From Actinernus sp. WN-2022 (lineage: Eukaryota; Cnidaria; Anthozoa; Actiniaria; Actinernidae): a stretch of 64,000 nt of DNA. The stretch spans positions 71,543,012 through 71,607,011 of the forward strand of contig JAOWCC010000577.1 of the NCBI GenBank assembly GCA_030867875.1, written 5' to 3'. Position numbers and translations under genes: made by a program. Positions within the stretch are counted from its first letter, which is position 1. Each line of letters opens with the position of its first letter. Below the pieces are notes generated by a model. The model saw only the letters and a list, made by a program, of their open reading frames with translations, made no database searches and was not told where the DNA came from. Of the stretch, positions 54,831 to 64,000 are shown piece by piece.

Positions 54831-54936
54831 GATATAATATAACAAATTCTGATGTAATGAGAGGGCGTGATAGAAAACTAACAACCAAGAGAATGACGGA
54901 TACCTGATATAATGTAAATGAAAAATATGACGGACG

Positions 54937-55263
54937 TTACACTTCTTTTCTATTTAGACCTTTGGGCTCTAGTGTTTGTCCTCTATCGATAAGATATGTT
55001 CGCGAGCCTTGCGGGCCATCTCGATTTATAATTGTATGAATGAGTTCTAAAGGACTTAATTGCATGTCATCGGGAGAGTGGTTGTTAGTGAGAAAGTGGT
55101 CCGAGACGGCAGTAGGTTTAGACTTATTATTAGGCTTGTCAACAGGGCGGCGGTGTTCATTAAAACTACACCTTTTGTAGCCTTCCGTTGCACTAAAAAA
55201 AAACACAATATCTTGGTCAGATCCAACCACGCACGTACAAACCAAATGACCGCTCTGGCTCAT
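54937..55263 (-). pseudogene. GIY-YIG retroelement fragment A
   Basis: Minus frame reads RCSFNEHRRPVDKPNNKSKP, TAVSDHFLTNNHSPDDMQLS, PLELI then YLIDRGQTLEPKGLNRKEV and stop. It is the C-terminal part of the GIY-YIG domain region of fragment B on the opposite strand, forming an inverted repeat with 55485-55690. Confidence 0.65.
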
Positions 55264-55283
55264 TTCGCTATGGCAATAACTGT

Positions 55284-55690
55284 TTAACCTGTAAATATAT
55301 TAATCATGGCCTAACTAATTACACTTTTCATTCCACTGGCGAGACCAGATCCATCAAACATCATATTAATTGTAATTCTAGAAATCTCATCTATATGGTT
55401 CAATGTAAACACTGTAAAGAACAATACATAGGAGAAACTAAACGTCGCCTTAAAGATCGCCTTAACACCGCGCCCTGTTTACAAGCCTACTAATAAGTCT
55501 AAACCTACTGCCGTCTCGGACCACTTTATCACAAACAACCACTCTCCCGATGACATACAATTAAGTCCTTTAGAACTAATGCATTCATACTAATCGAGAT
55601 GGCCCGCAAGGCTCGCGAACATACCTTATCGATAGAGGACAAACACTAGAGCCCAAAGGTATAAATAGAAAAGAAGTGTAACGTACTCCT
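55284..55690 (+). pseudogene. GIY-YIG retroelement fragment B
   Basis: Frame reads CLTCKYINHGLTNYTFHSTG, then NLIYMVQCKHCKEQYIGETK and RRLKDRLN. IYMVQC..C...YIGETKR..DR is a GIY-YIG nuclease start. Downstream frames repeat fragment A content with shifts and stops. Penelope-like or related retroelement origin is inferred. Confidence 0.7.
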
Positions 55691-55789
55691 TTTTCAACCG
55701 TCAGTCATATTTCTCATTTACATTGTATATCAAGTATTTGTCATTCTCTGGTTCTTAGTTTTCTATCCCGTCCTCTCATTACATCAATT

Positions 55790-55912
55790 AATTCCCTTAG
55801 AACTCATCCACTCTAATAGAGATGGCGTACGCAAGGCTCGCGAGGCATTTCTTATTGATAAAGGACAAACCTTAGAACCTAAAGGCATGAATAGAAAGGA
55901 AGAAATGTAATT
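55790..55912 (+). pseudogene. GIY-YIG retroelement fragment C (C-terminal end)
   Basis: DNA similar to 55600-55690 (GATGGCGTACGCAAGGCTCG, GGACAAACCTTAGAACCTAA, ATGAATAGAAAGGAAG). Only the last 40 codons' worth is present. Confidence 0.6.
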
Positions 55913-56389
55913 TTATACTACTCAGTCTCTACTATGGAATTGTATTTATCTTAGTTTTCTATCACGCCCACTCATCACTTGTAATTTTATCTCCTAGTCT
56001 CACATTAATGTTTTCGAAATTTAAAATTTGTAACTAACGGTTTCTTGCCATATACTTGTGTATCCTAAGGGCCAACCGAAATATCGGTAGTAATTATATA
56101 ATTATATTTCCCAGTAACCGTACAATCAGCCTTTCATCTTGCTTTGATATTCTGCAAAAGCAGCCGATTGCGTTACTACCTGTGACCCCGTGTGCGCCCA
56201 TGAATCGTTGCAGGTGAGCAATGTTTTGATTAGTCTGATATTGTGGTCATTAAAATATTTGTTTGCAGAAGTACACTCGCACAGTCACATCTCTATTCGG
56301 TAGTACGCACACAGCTAATGTCTGCTGGTAGGATTATTTTTTACAACCAAAAAATTCTGAGATTATCTATTTTACGTGTTACAATTCAA
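55913..56389. other. Spacer between GIY-YIG fragments
   Basis: No coding evidence. GGCCAACCGAAATATCGGTA near 56069 may be 3' sequence of the same retroelement. Confidence 0.35.
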
Positions 56390-56533
56390 TATGGTTCATT
56401 GTAAACGCTGTAAAGAACAATACATAGGAGAAACTAAACGTCGCAATAAAGATCGCTTTAATACTGCCGCCCTGTTGACAAGCCTACTAATAAGTCTAAA
56501 TTAACCTACTACCGTCTCGAACCACTTTCTCAC
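56390..56533 (+). pseudogene. GIY-YIG retroelement fragment D, cut by the gypsy LTR
   Basis: Reads MVHCKRCKEQYIGETKRRNK then DRFN and, in shifted frame, VSNHFL. It stops abruptly at TTTCTCAC, where fragments A and B continue; the LTR starts there, so the gypsy element inserted into it. Confidence 0.7.
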
Positions 56534-56712
56534 TGTCACGTCTTTGTGGCAAACTATTCGGGTTCAACTAATTGGGAAAACGCTATCCAAGAAACACATA
56601 ACCAGCTTTATTCTAAGTCAGCTCAACTCTGAAAACATGCTTACATGCATGACTGCACAGGGCCACGCGGCCGTGACGTAATACAATGGAATGTCAATCA
56701 AACAACGTAACA
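56534..56712 (-). mobile_element. 3' LTR of a Ty3/gypsy element, 179 bp
   Basis: On the minus strand it begins TGTTACGTTGTTTGATTGAC and ends GACGTGACA (TG...CA). A polypurine tract TTTAAGGGGAAGGAAAG lies directly before it. It contains AATAAA (about 56605) for polyadenylation. Very short LTR. No 5' LTR in the window. Confidence 0.75.
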
Positions 56713-58543
56713 CTTTCCTTCCCCTTAAATCCTAAACATTTAAACTAAAACGAGTTCAATGTTCTAGTCCAACTTGTAATCCCGTATCCTAACTACTGGA
56801 ATCTAACTGGAGGCTTCACTACTCGTCCCGAGCGTGTAGTCTTCACTGTCGGTGACGATGCCTCAGAGTCAGCTGCCGCACTCGCAACAGGTCGTTCAGG
56901 TGTCGACTGAGCTGATTCAGGAGCGGCTACCTCCGAACTCTCAGGCTCTTTTGTTGTAGGGTTCACCTCCACAGGATCAGAAGGGGGTACCAAAACATTC
57001 GGACACGGCGACTCTTGGCGTTCTTCGTTAGGGCTTCCTCCGGTCACTGCGGAACGCATCTGTTCTACATGTCGTTTCCAGGTGTAGTCATTCATCTGGA
57101 CCCTGTACATCGCCGGTCCCGTACGATGAAGTACCTTGCCGCGCATCCATTTCGGACCTCCCCGGTAGTTTCGCACCCACACTTCATCACCGTCCTCAAA
57201 AGAGGTCAAAGCGCGGGTTTCGTTCTGCAGCAGCTTCTTGTCAACCTGCCGTTTTACATCCGGCCTCAGCAAGTCCAGTCTCGACCTGAGGCTCCTGCCG
57301 AACAGTAGCTGTGCAGGGCTGTGCCCCGTCGTGGCGTGTGGTGCGTTGCGGTATGCAAACAGGAACCTGTCGAGCTTGTGCTGCAGGGACCTGTCTGTCC
57401 GATCTGCCTTGATGCCGGTCTTGAAATTCTGCACCAAACGCTCTGCCAAGCCATTGGTGGACGGATGATAAGGAGCGCCAGTTACATGTCTTATCCCGTT
57501 CATCTCAGTGAACTATCTGAACTCCTCAGATGTGAACTGTGGTACGTTGTCAGAGACCAGCTGTTCCGGCAGACCCATCCTTGCGAACAGGGAGCGTAGC
57601 GTCGACACAGTCTAGTCTCCGTTGTCGTGGTGTTGCGCATTATGAAGATCTCCGGCCACTTGCTGTGGGCATCACCCACCACCATCAGCATCCTTCCTTA
57701 AACTGGTCCCGCAAAGTCAACATGGAGTCGTTGCCAGGGGTGCGCCGGATATTCCCACCTGTGCAGCGGAGCACGAGCTGGATTCCGTGCCACCTCCTGA
57801 CAACATTGACACCGCTTAGCGACCCCCTCGATGTCGCTGTCTATCTGAGGCCACCAAGTGTAACCACGTGCAACTCCATTCATCTTCACAATCCCCATGT
57901 GATCCTCATACAACATGTCAAGGACCCTTTCTCTCGACTTTGGAGGCACAACTACCCGGCTGCCCCACATGAGGATCCCGTGATGTACAGTCAGTTCATC
58001 CTTACGACAGGTGTAAGGAACAATATCGGGGTGGGACTCCGCACCTTCCCAGCCCGATTCTACTAACCGCACAACTCGCGCAAGAAGAGGATCTCGGTTT
58101 GTCTCTCTTCGAAGCTCCTTCTCAGTGACAGGCAACGCGTCAACCACTGTCATATGGTACAACTCCACTTCATCCGGTTTGTCCTCCGGAGTCTGCGTTA
58201 AAGGTAGACGTGACAAGCCATCACAGTTTGCATGCTGTTTAGTTCCCCGGTGCTCAATCTCATATGAAAAAGCACCGAGAAACAAACACCAACGCTGCAG
58301 CCGTGCTGCCGCGGTAACTGGCACTGCTTTACCAGGGTCCATGATATACTTAAGGGGTTTGTGATCCGTGATCAGCGTGAAGTGACGACCCTCTAGATAT
58401 GTCTGAAACTTCCGTACATCCCAGTACAAACTGAGCGCTTCCTTCTCAATCTGAGCAAACGTTCGCTCCGTTTTGTTCAACGAACGAGAAGCAAAGGCTA
58501 TCGGCCTCTCGCTGCCATCCGACAGAAAATATACAATATACAA
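56713..58543 (-). pseudogene. Ty3/gypsy pol: RNase H and integrase, 5'-truncated
   Basis: 58543-57698 holds RNase H (RPIAFASRSLNKTERTFAQI, ITDHKPLKYI) and the integrase H2C2 zinc domain (HMGIVKMNGVARGYTWW..CQCCQ) up to HVDFAGP, the first catalytic Asp. A TAA at 57700-57698 interrupts it. GDAHSKWPEI follows, then a frameshift near 57600, the second Asp (VSDN) and TAG near 57519; 57503-56793 continues with HPSTNGLAERLVQNFK containing the catalytic Glu, then FEDGDEVWVRNYRGG, a C-terminal basic domain, and a Pro/Ser/Glu-rich tail ending RSGRVVKPPVRFQ. RT, protease and gag are missing; the 5' break is at about 58545 next to ATACAAATATACAAAT repeats. Inactive. Confidence 0.9.
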
Positions 58544-58598
58544 ATTGCAATATACAAATATACAAATTTCGTCACAAAGTGACGGGTTGTTTTCTGGT

Positions 58599-58624
58599 TA
58601 TTATTATTATTATTATTATTATCA
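58599..58624. repeat. (TTA)n microsatellite
   Basis: Eight to nine TTA units directly before the SINE-like sequence. Confidence 0.95.
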
Positions 58625-58659
58625 AAAAAGGATTTTTTGCTCGGAACAGCCCCTTGTTT

Positions 58660-58800
58660 GTCATTAATCTAATTATTTTTAATGACCGCTGTGGCCCGAG
58701 TTCGAATCCCGGACTTGGTGTTACATGTGAGTTGAGTTTATTTGTTGTGTTGTTCTCTCCCTTGCCACGAGGGTTTCCTCCGGGACTGAAGGCGTTCATG
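58660..58800 (+). mobile_element. tRNA-derived SINE
   Basis: GAGTTCGAATCCCGG (58699-58713) is a B-box/T-arm. The following TGTTACATGTGAGTTGAGTT and TTCTCTCCCTTGCCACGAGG, GTTTCCTCCGGG resemble the body of the minus-strand SINE at 16920-17182. The A-box half is weak. The overlapping minus open frame is spurious. Confidence 0.65.
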
Positions 58801-59652
58801 CGCTAACTTTGACAAGCGTTTAGTTACTTCATTCTTACTAATATTCGCGAGTACTTAAATTCGCGATTTTCGCGTCAGTTTGGAAAAAAATCGCGAAAAT
58901 TTATACTCACGAAAAAAAGAGCGCGCGAAAATTAAACACGCGAAATTTAATACCATATTATATAAAAAAAACATGATGACATGTAATCACAATGACGAAT
59001 TGCTATTCTATGGAAGCTAAGATCATAGTCCTTTACAGTTGTCACGTGCGTCATTTACCCGCCAAAACCACAGGCAGCCCAAGATCCCAGACCCCACCGA
59101 AAAGCTAATTAAGAAAAAATATAATTTTATCATATCACGGAGTATCTTTTCCTATATGACCATTGGAAGAAAACTTCTCCAAAATAAATTTCTGTGGACC
59201 CTTTTTACAGTACAAGGTGTACTGGCACGGTTTGTTTATCGATGACAGCTGTTGAGAATATCAATTTCACGTGGTTTGAACCCAGGGTTTTATAGCAACG
59301 TTCACGCCTTTTAATAACAGCAATCAGAATCCATATATATATGATAGAAAATTGAAATCGCTATAGTTGCAGTGCAAATCTAGGCAATATGGAAACACTG
59401 AAACTGACGAGCAATGCATGTAGCTTGCCGGACTACTAGATATAATGGGGATATTACATGTAGACGAGACAGTAAGGTCAGTAAGTAAACAACAAACTGA
59501 TAAGGAGATTATAATCCCATTTGCTGGGAGACTTAAGACGCTCATGTGCCAACTTTGACAAGCGAACGGCTGGGACCTAAAATAGTTCGTTGTTTTCAGG
59601 CTCTCGCTTGACAAAAAAAGGGGAAAAACAGAATTTTTGAGGACTTTTTTTT
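58801..59652. other. Intergenic with TTCGCG-rich hairpin block
   Basis: 58848-58960 has repeated and inverted TTCGCGAxTTT / AAATTCGCG and GCGCGCGAAA boxes, looking like a small hairpin repeat. No gene supported in the remainder. Confidence 0.45.
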
Positions 59653-59858
59653 GCCGTTCCGCCATTCCGTCAATCCGCCGTTCCATCATTCCTCCGTTCC
59701 GTTATTCCGCCGTTCCGTCATTCCACCGTTCCGTCATTCCACCGTTCCGTCATTCCGCCGTTCCGTCATTCCGCCGGTCCGTCATTCCGCCGTTCCGTCA
59801 TTCCACCGTTCCGTCATTCCACCGTTCCGTCATTCCTCCGTTCCGTCATTCCACCGTG
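59653..59858. repeat. 15-bp minisatellite, about 14 units
   Basis: Unit CCGTTCCGTCATTCC with A/G/T at one position. Encodes HSTVPSFRRSVIPPF-like frames on the plus strand only because 15 is divisible by 3. Confidence 0.95.
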
Positions 59859-59869
59859 TGATCGTTGGA

Positions 59870-59998
59870 AAAGCTACTGACTCGAGACTAAAAAGTATGA
59901 GCCCTCAGTTTTATAGGTCAGTTGAAAGTTCCATGGCAACCAATGAACAGAGTTTTCTTTGGGGCCGGGGGAGGGTTCTTTGGGTTTAAAGGGCTAAA
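59870..59998. mobile_element. Diverged fragment related to the 7249-9679 element
   Basis: ATGAGCCCTCAGTTTTATAG, GGTCAGTTGAAAGTTCCATG and GGGGAGGGTTC..TAAAGGGCTAA match, in order, TTGAGCCCCCAGTATTATTG, GGTCAGATGAAAATTCCATG and the right end of the piggyBac-like element near 9545-9679. Confidence 0.6.
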
Positions 59999-60611
59999 TA
60001 TTCATTAGGTCTATTACCCCGTGCCACGGCATCGCAACAGACGCTAGAGCCGCCAGAGGTAGATGAGATACATGTCCATCACTTTAATATATTTTCAAGG
60101 TACCGATCGAGTGCTTAATTATCAAGAAGAACTGATTTTAAACTGAGTTCTTGCCGACTCACTGACTCAAAGTCCATCATCATATTCGCACATCAAACTT
60201 TGCCAGAAAAAAAGGTTATTTCACGGGTCACTTGTAGCTATCAAGTTAAGTGATCCTTTGTCTGAATTCTGAGAAATCCAGGAAGTTGACTTGTAATATA
60301 TGTATAATCGTCATCTCATGTTTTCCGGGGGTATCCAACACAGGGTCATCCCTCCTTTCTCTTGAAAAAAAAGAAAAAAAGAAAAATGCTACCCTTTACT
60401 TTTTACCAGTTTAATACATAGAAACACGTACTCGCCGAGCTTATATAGACTGTATAGAGAAGTAACCAGGTTTTTAAGAATTCCTGCATTTCTTAAGTCT
60501 TAAAGTAACGCTAATGAACAAATAAGCACCCCTCCTGAATATGATGATTTACCTACACGTCACGTGGATTTATAGGATGGGGACGACGCTCACAGAAGCA
60601 CGAAGAAAGAT
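59999..60611. other. Upstream region of the intact RING/B-box gene
   Basis: Non-coding; includes an AAAAAGAAAAAAAGAAAAA tract at about 60367. The final bases (GAAGCACGAAGAAAGATATGG) resemble the equivalent site before copy 1 (CACGGAAGAAAGACATGG), suggesting a shared 5' UTR. Confidence 0.5.
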
Positions 60612-61754
60612 ATGGCCGGTCGTGATGAGCTCGTAAGAGAATTTTCCGCCAAGTTAGAGTGTTCTGTGTGCGGCGATATATTTATCAAACCTAAAACTCT
60701 CCCGTGCTTCCATAATTTTTGTGAGCATTGTATAAAAAGCTGGTGGAGAAAGTGTGAAGAAGAGCACAAGCCCTTCACATGTCCTGACTGCCGTTCAGTT
60801 GTTGAGTTATCGAATGGAGATCTCTCAGGTCTTCGCTCCTCTTTCTATGTTGCCGGCTTACTAGAGCTGTATGAAGTGTTCAAAACGCTTTCTAGCCGTC
60901 AAGAAAGCCCAATGAAAGTGTGCGGCGATTGCGAGAAAGCTGGCGCTGTTTCTGCATTTTGTTCTGATTGCAGTGACCTTCTGTGTGTACAGTGCGAAGA
61001 ATTACACAGACGAATGAAAGCCACACGAAATCATCGAATAATCCTGCTAGAAGAATTCCAGTCGAAAGATGTTCAAGAGTTCTTACAACGACCCACGTTC
61101 TGTACTGAAGAGAACCATGAACACAACCGACTGGAATACTACTGTAAGACAGAAACATGCCGCAAGTGTGTTTGCCAAAAGTGTGTGAGCCTGAAAGACA
61201 AACACAAGGAACATGATTACACGAGCATGGAGAAGGCAGCAGCTGAAGCGAAAGCAGCCATGATAGAACAAGCTGAGAGAGTGAAGAAGGCAATTACATA
61301 TTATGAGGATATAGTGGCTAGGTCACATGACAAGTTAGCTTATATAGAAAGGCAAATGAACTCAGCTCGACGCGAAGTGCACGAGAGTGTCGATGCTGCA
61401 ATTCACAAGTTCAGAAAACACGAGGCGGAAGTTATGGTAAAGATAGACAAAGTACAGAACAAGCAAGAAACTTTGCATCGAGCCCTACAGAAAGATTTGG
61501 AGCTGCAGATAGTCCAACTGACAAGTTATGTGGAATATGTAGAAGGTATGGCTAACAGAAATTTGAAAACGGAGATTCTACATGGCCAATCAACTGCTGC
61601 TCAGCGTGGATCAGAGTTACTAGATAAACATGCAAATCAGACGCAACCGTCCCCCGACAGTCTGACTGTTTCGTACAAGACAAAGGACAATTTTGATGCA
61701 ACTATTGTACAAGCTCTTGGGGAGTTAGTGATCATTAACCATGAAGGTAATTAA
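60612..61754 (+). CDS. TRIM-type RING/B-box/coiled-coil protein, intact exon 1
   Basis: 380 codons without a break. RING C3HC4 at residues 17-60 (C17, C20, C32, H34, C37, C40, C57, C60). B-box 1 at about 102-150 (KVCGDCEKAG...CSDCSDLLCVQCEELH). B-box 2 at about 167-212 (FCTEENHEHNRLEYYC...CRKCVCQKC...H). A coiled coil follows to about 320. Family members are cytosolic E3 ubiquitin ligases; cnidarians have many. The apparent stop follows GAAG|GTAATT, the same place where copy 1 splices to a filamin-like exon, so the coding sequence probably continues in an exon beyond the window or has lost it. Start chosen at MAGRDELV, conserved in copy 1. Confidence 0.9.
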   Translation: MAGRDELVREFSAKLECSVCGDIFIKPKTLPCFHNFCEHCIKSWWRKCEEEHKPFTCPDCRSVVELSNGDLSGLRSSFYVAGLLELYEVFKTLSSRQESPMKVCGDCEKAGAVSAFCSDCSDLLCVQCEELHRRMKATRNHRIILLEEFQSKDVQEFLQRPTFCTEENHEHNRLEYYCKTETCRKCVCQKCVSLKDKHKEHDYTSMEKAAAEAKAAMIEQAERVKKAITYYEDIVARSHDKLAYIERQMNSARREVHESVDAAIHKFRKHEAEVMVKIDKVQNKQETLHRALQKDLELQIVQLTSYVEYVEGMANRNLKTEILHGQSTAAQRGSELLDKHANQTQPSPDSLTVSYKTKDNFDATIVQALGELVIINHEGN

Positions 61755-63512
61755 ACTTTCTTCAGTTGTATTAACCAGGCTCGCCTAAAAATGAAAACAG
61801 AAATTTATATCAATACTGTGGATCTAATTTTACCCAGTTTTGGTACGTAAAATAATAACCAAATTGAGAGGCCAAAATCTTCAATGATACATGACCTGGC
61901 TATCTAGAGTATAACCTAGCGAAATAGAAATGTTTCTTCTTCAAATACATGCAACAAATTAAAATTTTGGCGGCAATTTAAACTACCGACGTAAGAATAC
62001 GCTCCATTATGGCAAGCCGATTGTAGCAATATTCAATTCAACACCTCATTCAACTTCAACTATTCAACCCCTCATTCAATGACAGTGCGGAAAAACGGAG
62101 CGCATGCGCACTAGGCACTTTAGTACAAGTGACTCAATATGGCCGCCGAGCGGGAGGGAATCGTAGCTCTTTTTCAGGGACCTCTCACAGCTAAAGAAAT
62201 ACCACGATTACTTTATTACTTCACACCATGAACTGATATTCTTCAGTGATTTCTGTGAGCCCAAATAACGCATAATCCAGTTCACAGAAAGAACGCTACA
62301 CTTGATCGATCAACTCTGTCTTCAAACGAACCATTTCGAAATGTTTACACGCGACTGAAAAAACGCCAAAAATAAGGAAACTTATGAATATATAAGTTTT
62401 ATACTTCGGTAGAGAACTAAGGAAGTAATGGTTTTCAACATATAAAATACCATATTCAAGATTTTGATACCATTTTTCAAACGAAGCATTTGAAGTTACA
62501 GTAGTCAGACTAGACTGTATACAGCAGTAGCCGGTAGAAATCTTGGAACGACCATCCGAATTACCAAAGACTGGAATTGTTTTACAAATGTAAAGAAAAC
62601 GATTTTAATTGTTTTTATTATTATTATTATTATTTAAGGATTAAGCATAACATGCATGATGCAGAAACAAAACAACACGAAGTCCCCTACAAGGTTTAGG
62701 CACCAGTAACCCAACCCACAATAAAAACCCGATCACACCCATCCCCAGTTATGTACACTCTTGGATTAAGATAATAAGATAGTAAAGCAAAGATTATAAT
62801 AAAGCAAAATAAGGATCTAGCAAGAACGGATAATAAAAGCATTGTTTTAAAATGAAGTGTCAATTACATGTACAAAAACTAATTGTTCTGTTTTTAGAAA
62901 TCCAACAATAAAACAAGGTGTGATCGAATGCCTTTGGCAAAGCAGTTTTGTGTTGTGCGGTTCGGTAAGGGGAGGGCCTTCATTGTAGACTTTCTCACCC
63001 AAGCTTTGTTTGCCCTTACACATTTTATGCAGCTTAAACATTAAGAAGCAGTAACTCTGGTCTTGTTAATTTTCCTTTAAAATAGTAAACTTGATTCTCT
63101 TCCCAATTCACTCAGTGTTTGTTTGCTGTTTTTGAATATCAGGACCGAAATAGTAAAGGAGCACCTGCAGGTTATACAGATTACTTGTTGAGAAATGCAG
63201 ATTTCAAACACCATAATTTCTCTTGATATCTATTTTTCCCAAGCAATAGGAGTCAGGCAAATATAGGAAACTATGAAAACAAGTACAAATGTATATATTT
63301 TTGATATGTGCATTCTCATTATTTTATTATAAAGACTAAGTGTTTATAAAACCTGTTTATTTTTACTGTAGAAAAGAATAAAATAATAATTATCTGGACC
63401 CATATGAACAGCATCGGAAGGAACACATCTATATGGAAGACTTGAAAAATGTATACTCTTCAGCACCATCACTTCTCTTGATCTTTATTCTCCACCAAAA
63501 ACAAGAACACGT
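61747..63512. other. Probable intron or downstream region, nothing recognised
   Basis: I searched by eye for a filamin-like exon (YxPxxxGEH) and found none. A short TTATTATTATTATTATTATT run at about 62614. No other feature. Confidence 0.45.
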
Positions 63513-63672
63513 ATGGTTTTCTAGAGAGAGAACGGCGACCAGCGAGCTGCGAGAGCAGCGAGAAGAGAACTGTTTTCTCTTCTCGCTGCTTCGCATAAAG
63601 CTGATCGCCGCTTCGCGGCTCTTTATCAGCGGCAGCCGTTCTCTCTCTAGAAAACCTCTGGAACCAGGGTAC
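63513..63672. mobile_element. Fold-back element, related ends to 14740-14879
   Basis: TTTTCTAGAGAGAGAACGGC pairs with GCCGTTCTCTCTCTAGAAAA; inner CGAGAAGAGAA / TTCTCTTCTCG also pair. The right flank CCTCTGGAACCAGGGTAC is the terminal block of the 14740-14879 element; the left end lacks it, so this copy is truncated on the left. Mirror open frames on both strands are artefacts. Confidence 0.75.
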
Positions 63673-64000
63673 GATATCTGTAGAGTCGTGGCTAGTTTGA
63701 TATAAATAACAATTGGAATATTTTGAAAACGAAAAATTTACCGCTTCTTCGATTATCATCTATGTAGTTCTGTAGCCACACTAGTGCTGACGGGGGAAAA
63801 GTCGGTGGGGGAAAAGATTTATGTTGCTGACAAAAATTATGGAGGTTTACAACATGAATAGAGTTTAATAAAAAAAAAATGATCAACTTGTTGGCCGATT
63901 CTCCAGGAATTTTATCATTTGCAGTTAGTCTGTTCATAGAATCCTGTTTCACACAAACGGCGAAGTTTAATAAAACAGACAACTCATTAAAACGTGAAAC
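63673..64000. other. Right end of window, nothing recognised
   Basis: The minus frame 63692-63982 has no recognised motif. Non-coding as far as can be seen. Confidence 0.4.

Noticed and set aside
57015..58066. Several plus-strand frames of 76-175 codons
   Set aside because: They lie antisense to the gypsy RNase H/integrase, which has clear motifs on the minus strand.
59637..59989. HSTVPSFRRSVIPPF-type repeat proteins
   Set aside because: Products of the 15-bp minisatellite.

Overview
The window is animal nuclear DNA, most likely from an anthozoan cnidarian (coral or sea anemone). It is AT-rich and intron-bearing. It carries two RING/B-box genes (one with a filamin-like second exon) plus a third broken RING/B-box reading frame, a many-exon KDZ-type transposase gene with a CxC4-like cysteine cluster, tRNA-headed SINEs, and many truncated non-LTR, GIY-YIG and gypsy fragments. 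There is no operon structure, no CRISPR and no rRNA. The only long intact host-like frame is a RING/B-box/coiled-coil protein at 60612-61754.

Layout. 1-16 kb is gene-poor and built of transposon debris: a 118 bp palindrome; a complete 3.86 kb element with 22 bp perfect terminal inverted repeats and a 9 bp target duplication (2549-6410); a TTAA-flanked piggyBac-like element (7249-9679) interrupted by a TTAA-flanked fold-back element (7962-9410); a 1.1 kb 15-bp minisatellite; and a 0.4 kb direct duplication. 17.4-30.2 kb holds a degenerate KDZ (Kyakuja/Dileera/Zisupton) transposase gene on the minus strand. I could trace it over about ten exons, often with matching splice phases, from an N-terminal zinc-finger region through CxC4 and the KDZ core to a Thr-rich linker and a cysteine-protease-like tail. 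A 90 bp relic of a related gene lies at 10.9 kb.

30.6-33.1 kb is a broken RING/B-box gene whose second exon encodes a filamin-like repeat. 34.0-45.0 kb is a large imperfect inverted duplication. Its two arms share a hAT-type zinc-finger fragment and a non-LTR reverse-transcriptase tail, and each arm has private insertions; one insertion (42104-43305) has an exact 9 bp target duplication with the empty site preserved in the other arm. 46.3 kb has a third, frameshifted RING/B-box gene. 47-58.5 kb is a graveyard of retroelements: GIY-YIG endonuclease fragments, several reverse-transcriptase tails, and a 5'-truncated Ty3/gypsy pol with a 179 bp 3' LTR. 58.6-64 kb has a SINE, a second 15-bp minisatellite, a fragment related to the piggyBac-like element at 9.5 kb, the intact RING/B-box gene and a fold-back repeat.

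Most short open frames are products of repeats or random AT-rich sequence and are not annotated as genes. Family assignments come from motif recognition without database searches, so superfamily names for TIR elements are inferred from terminal structure alone.
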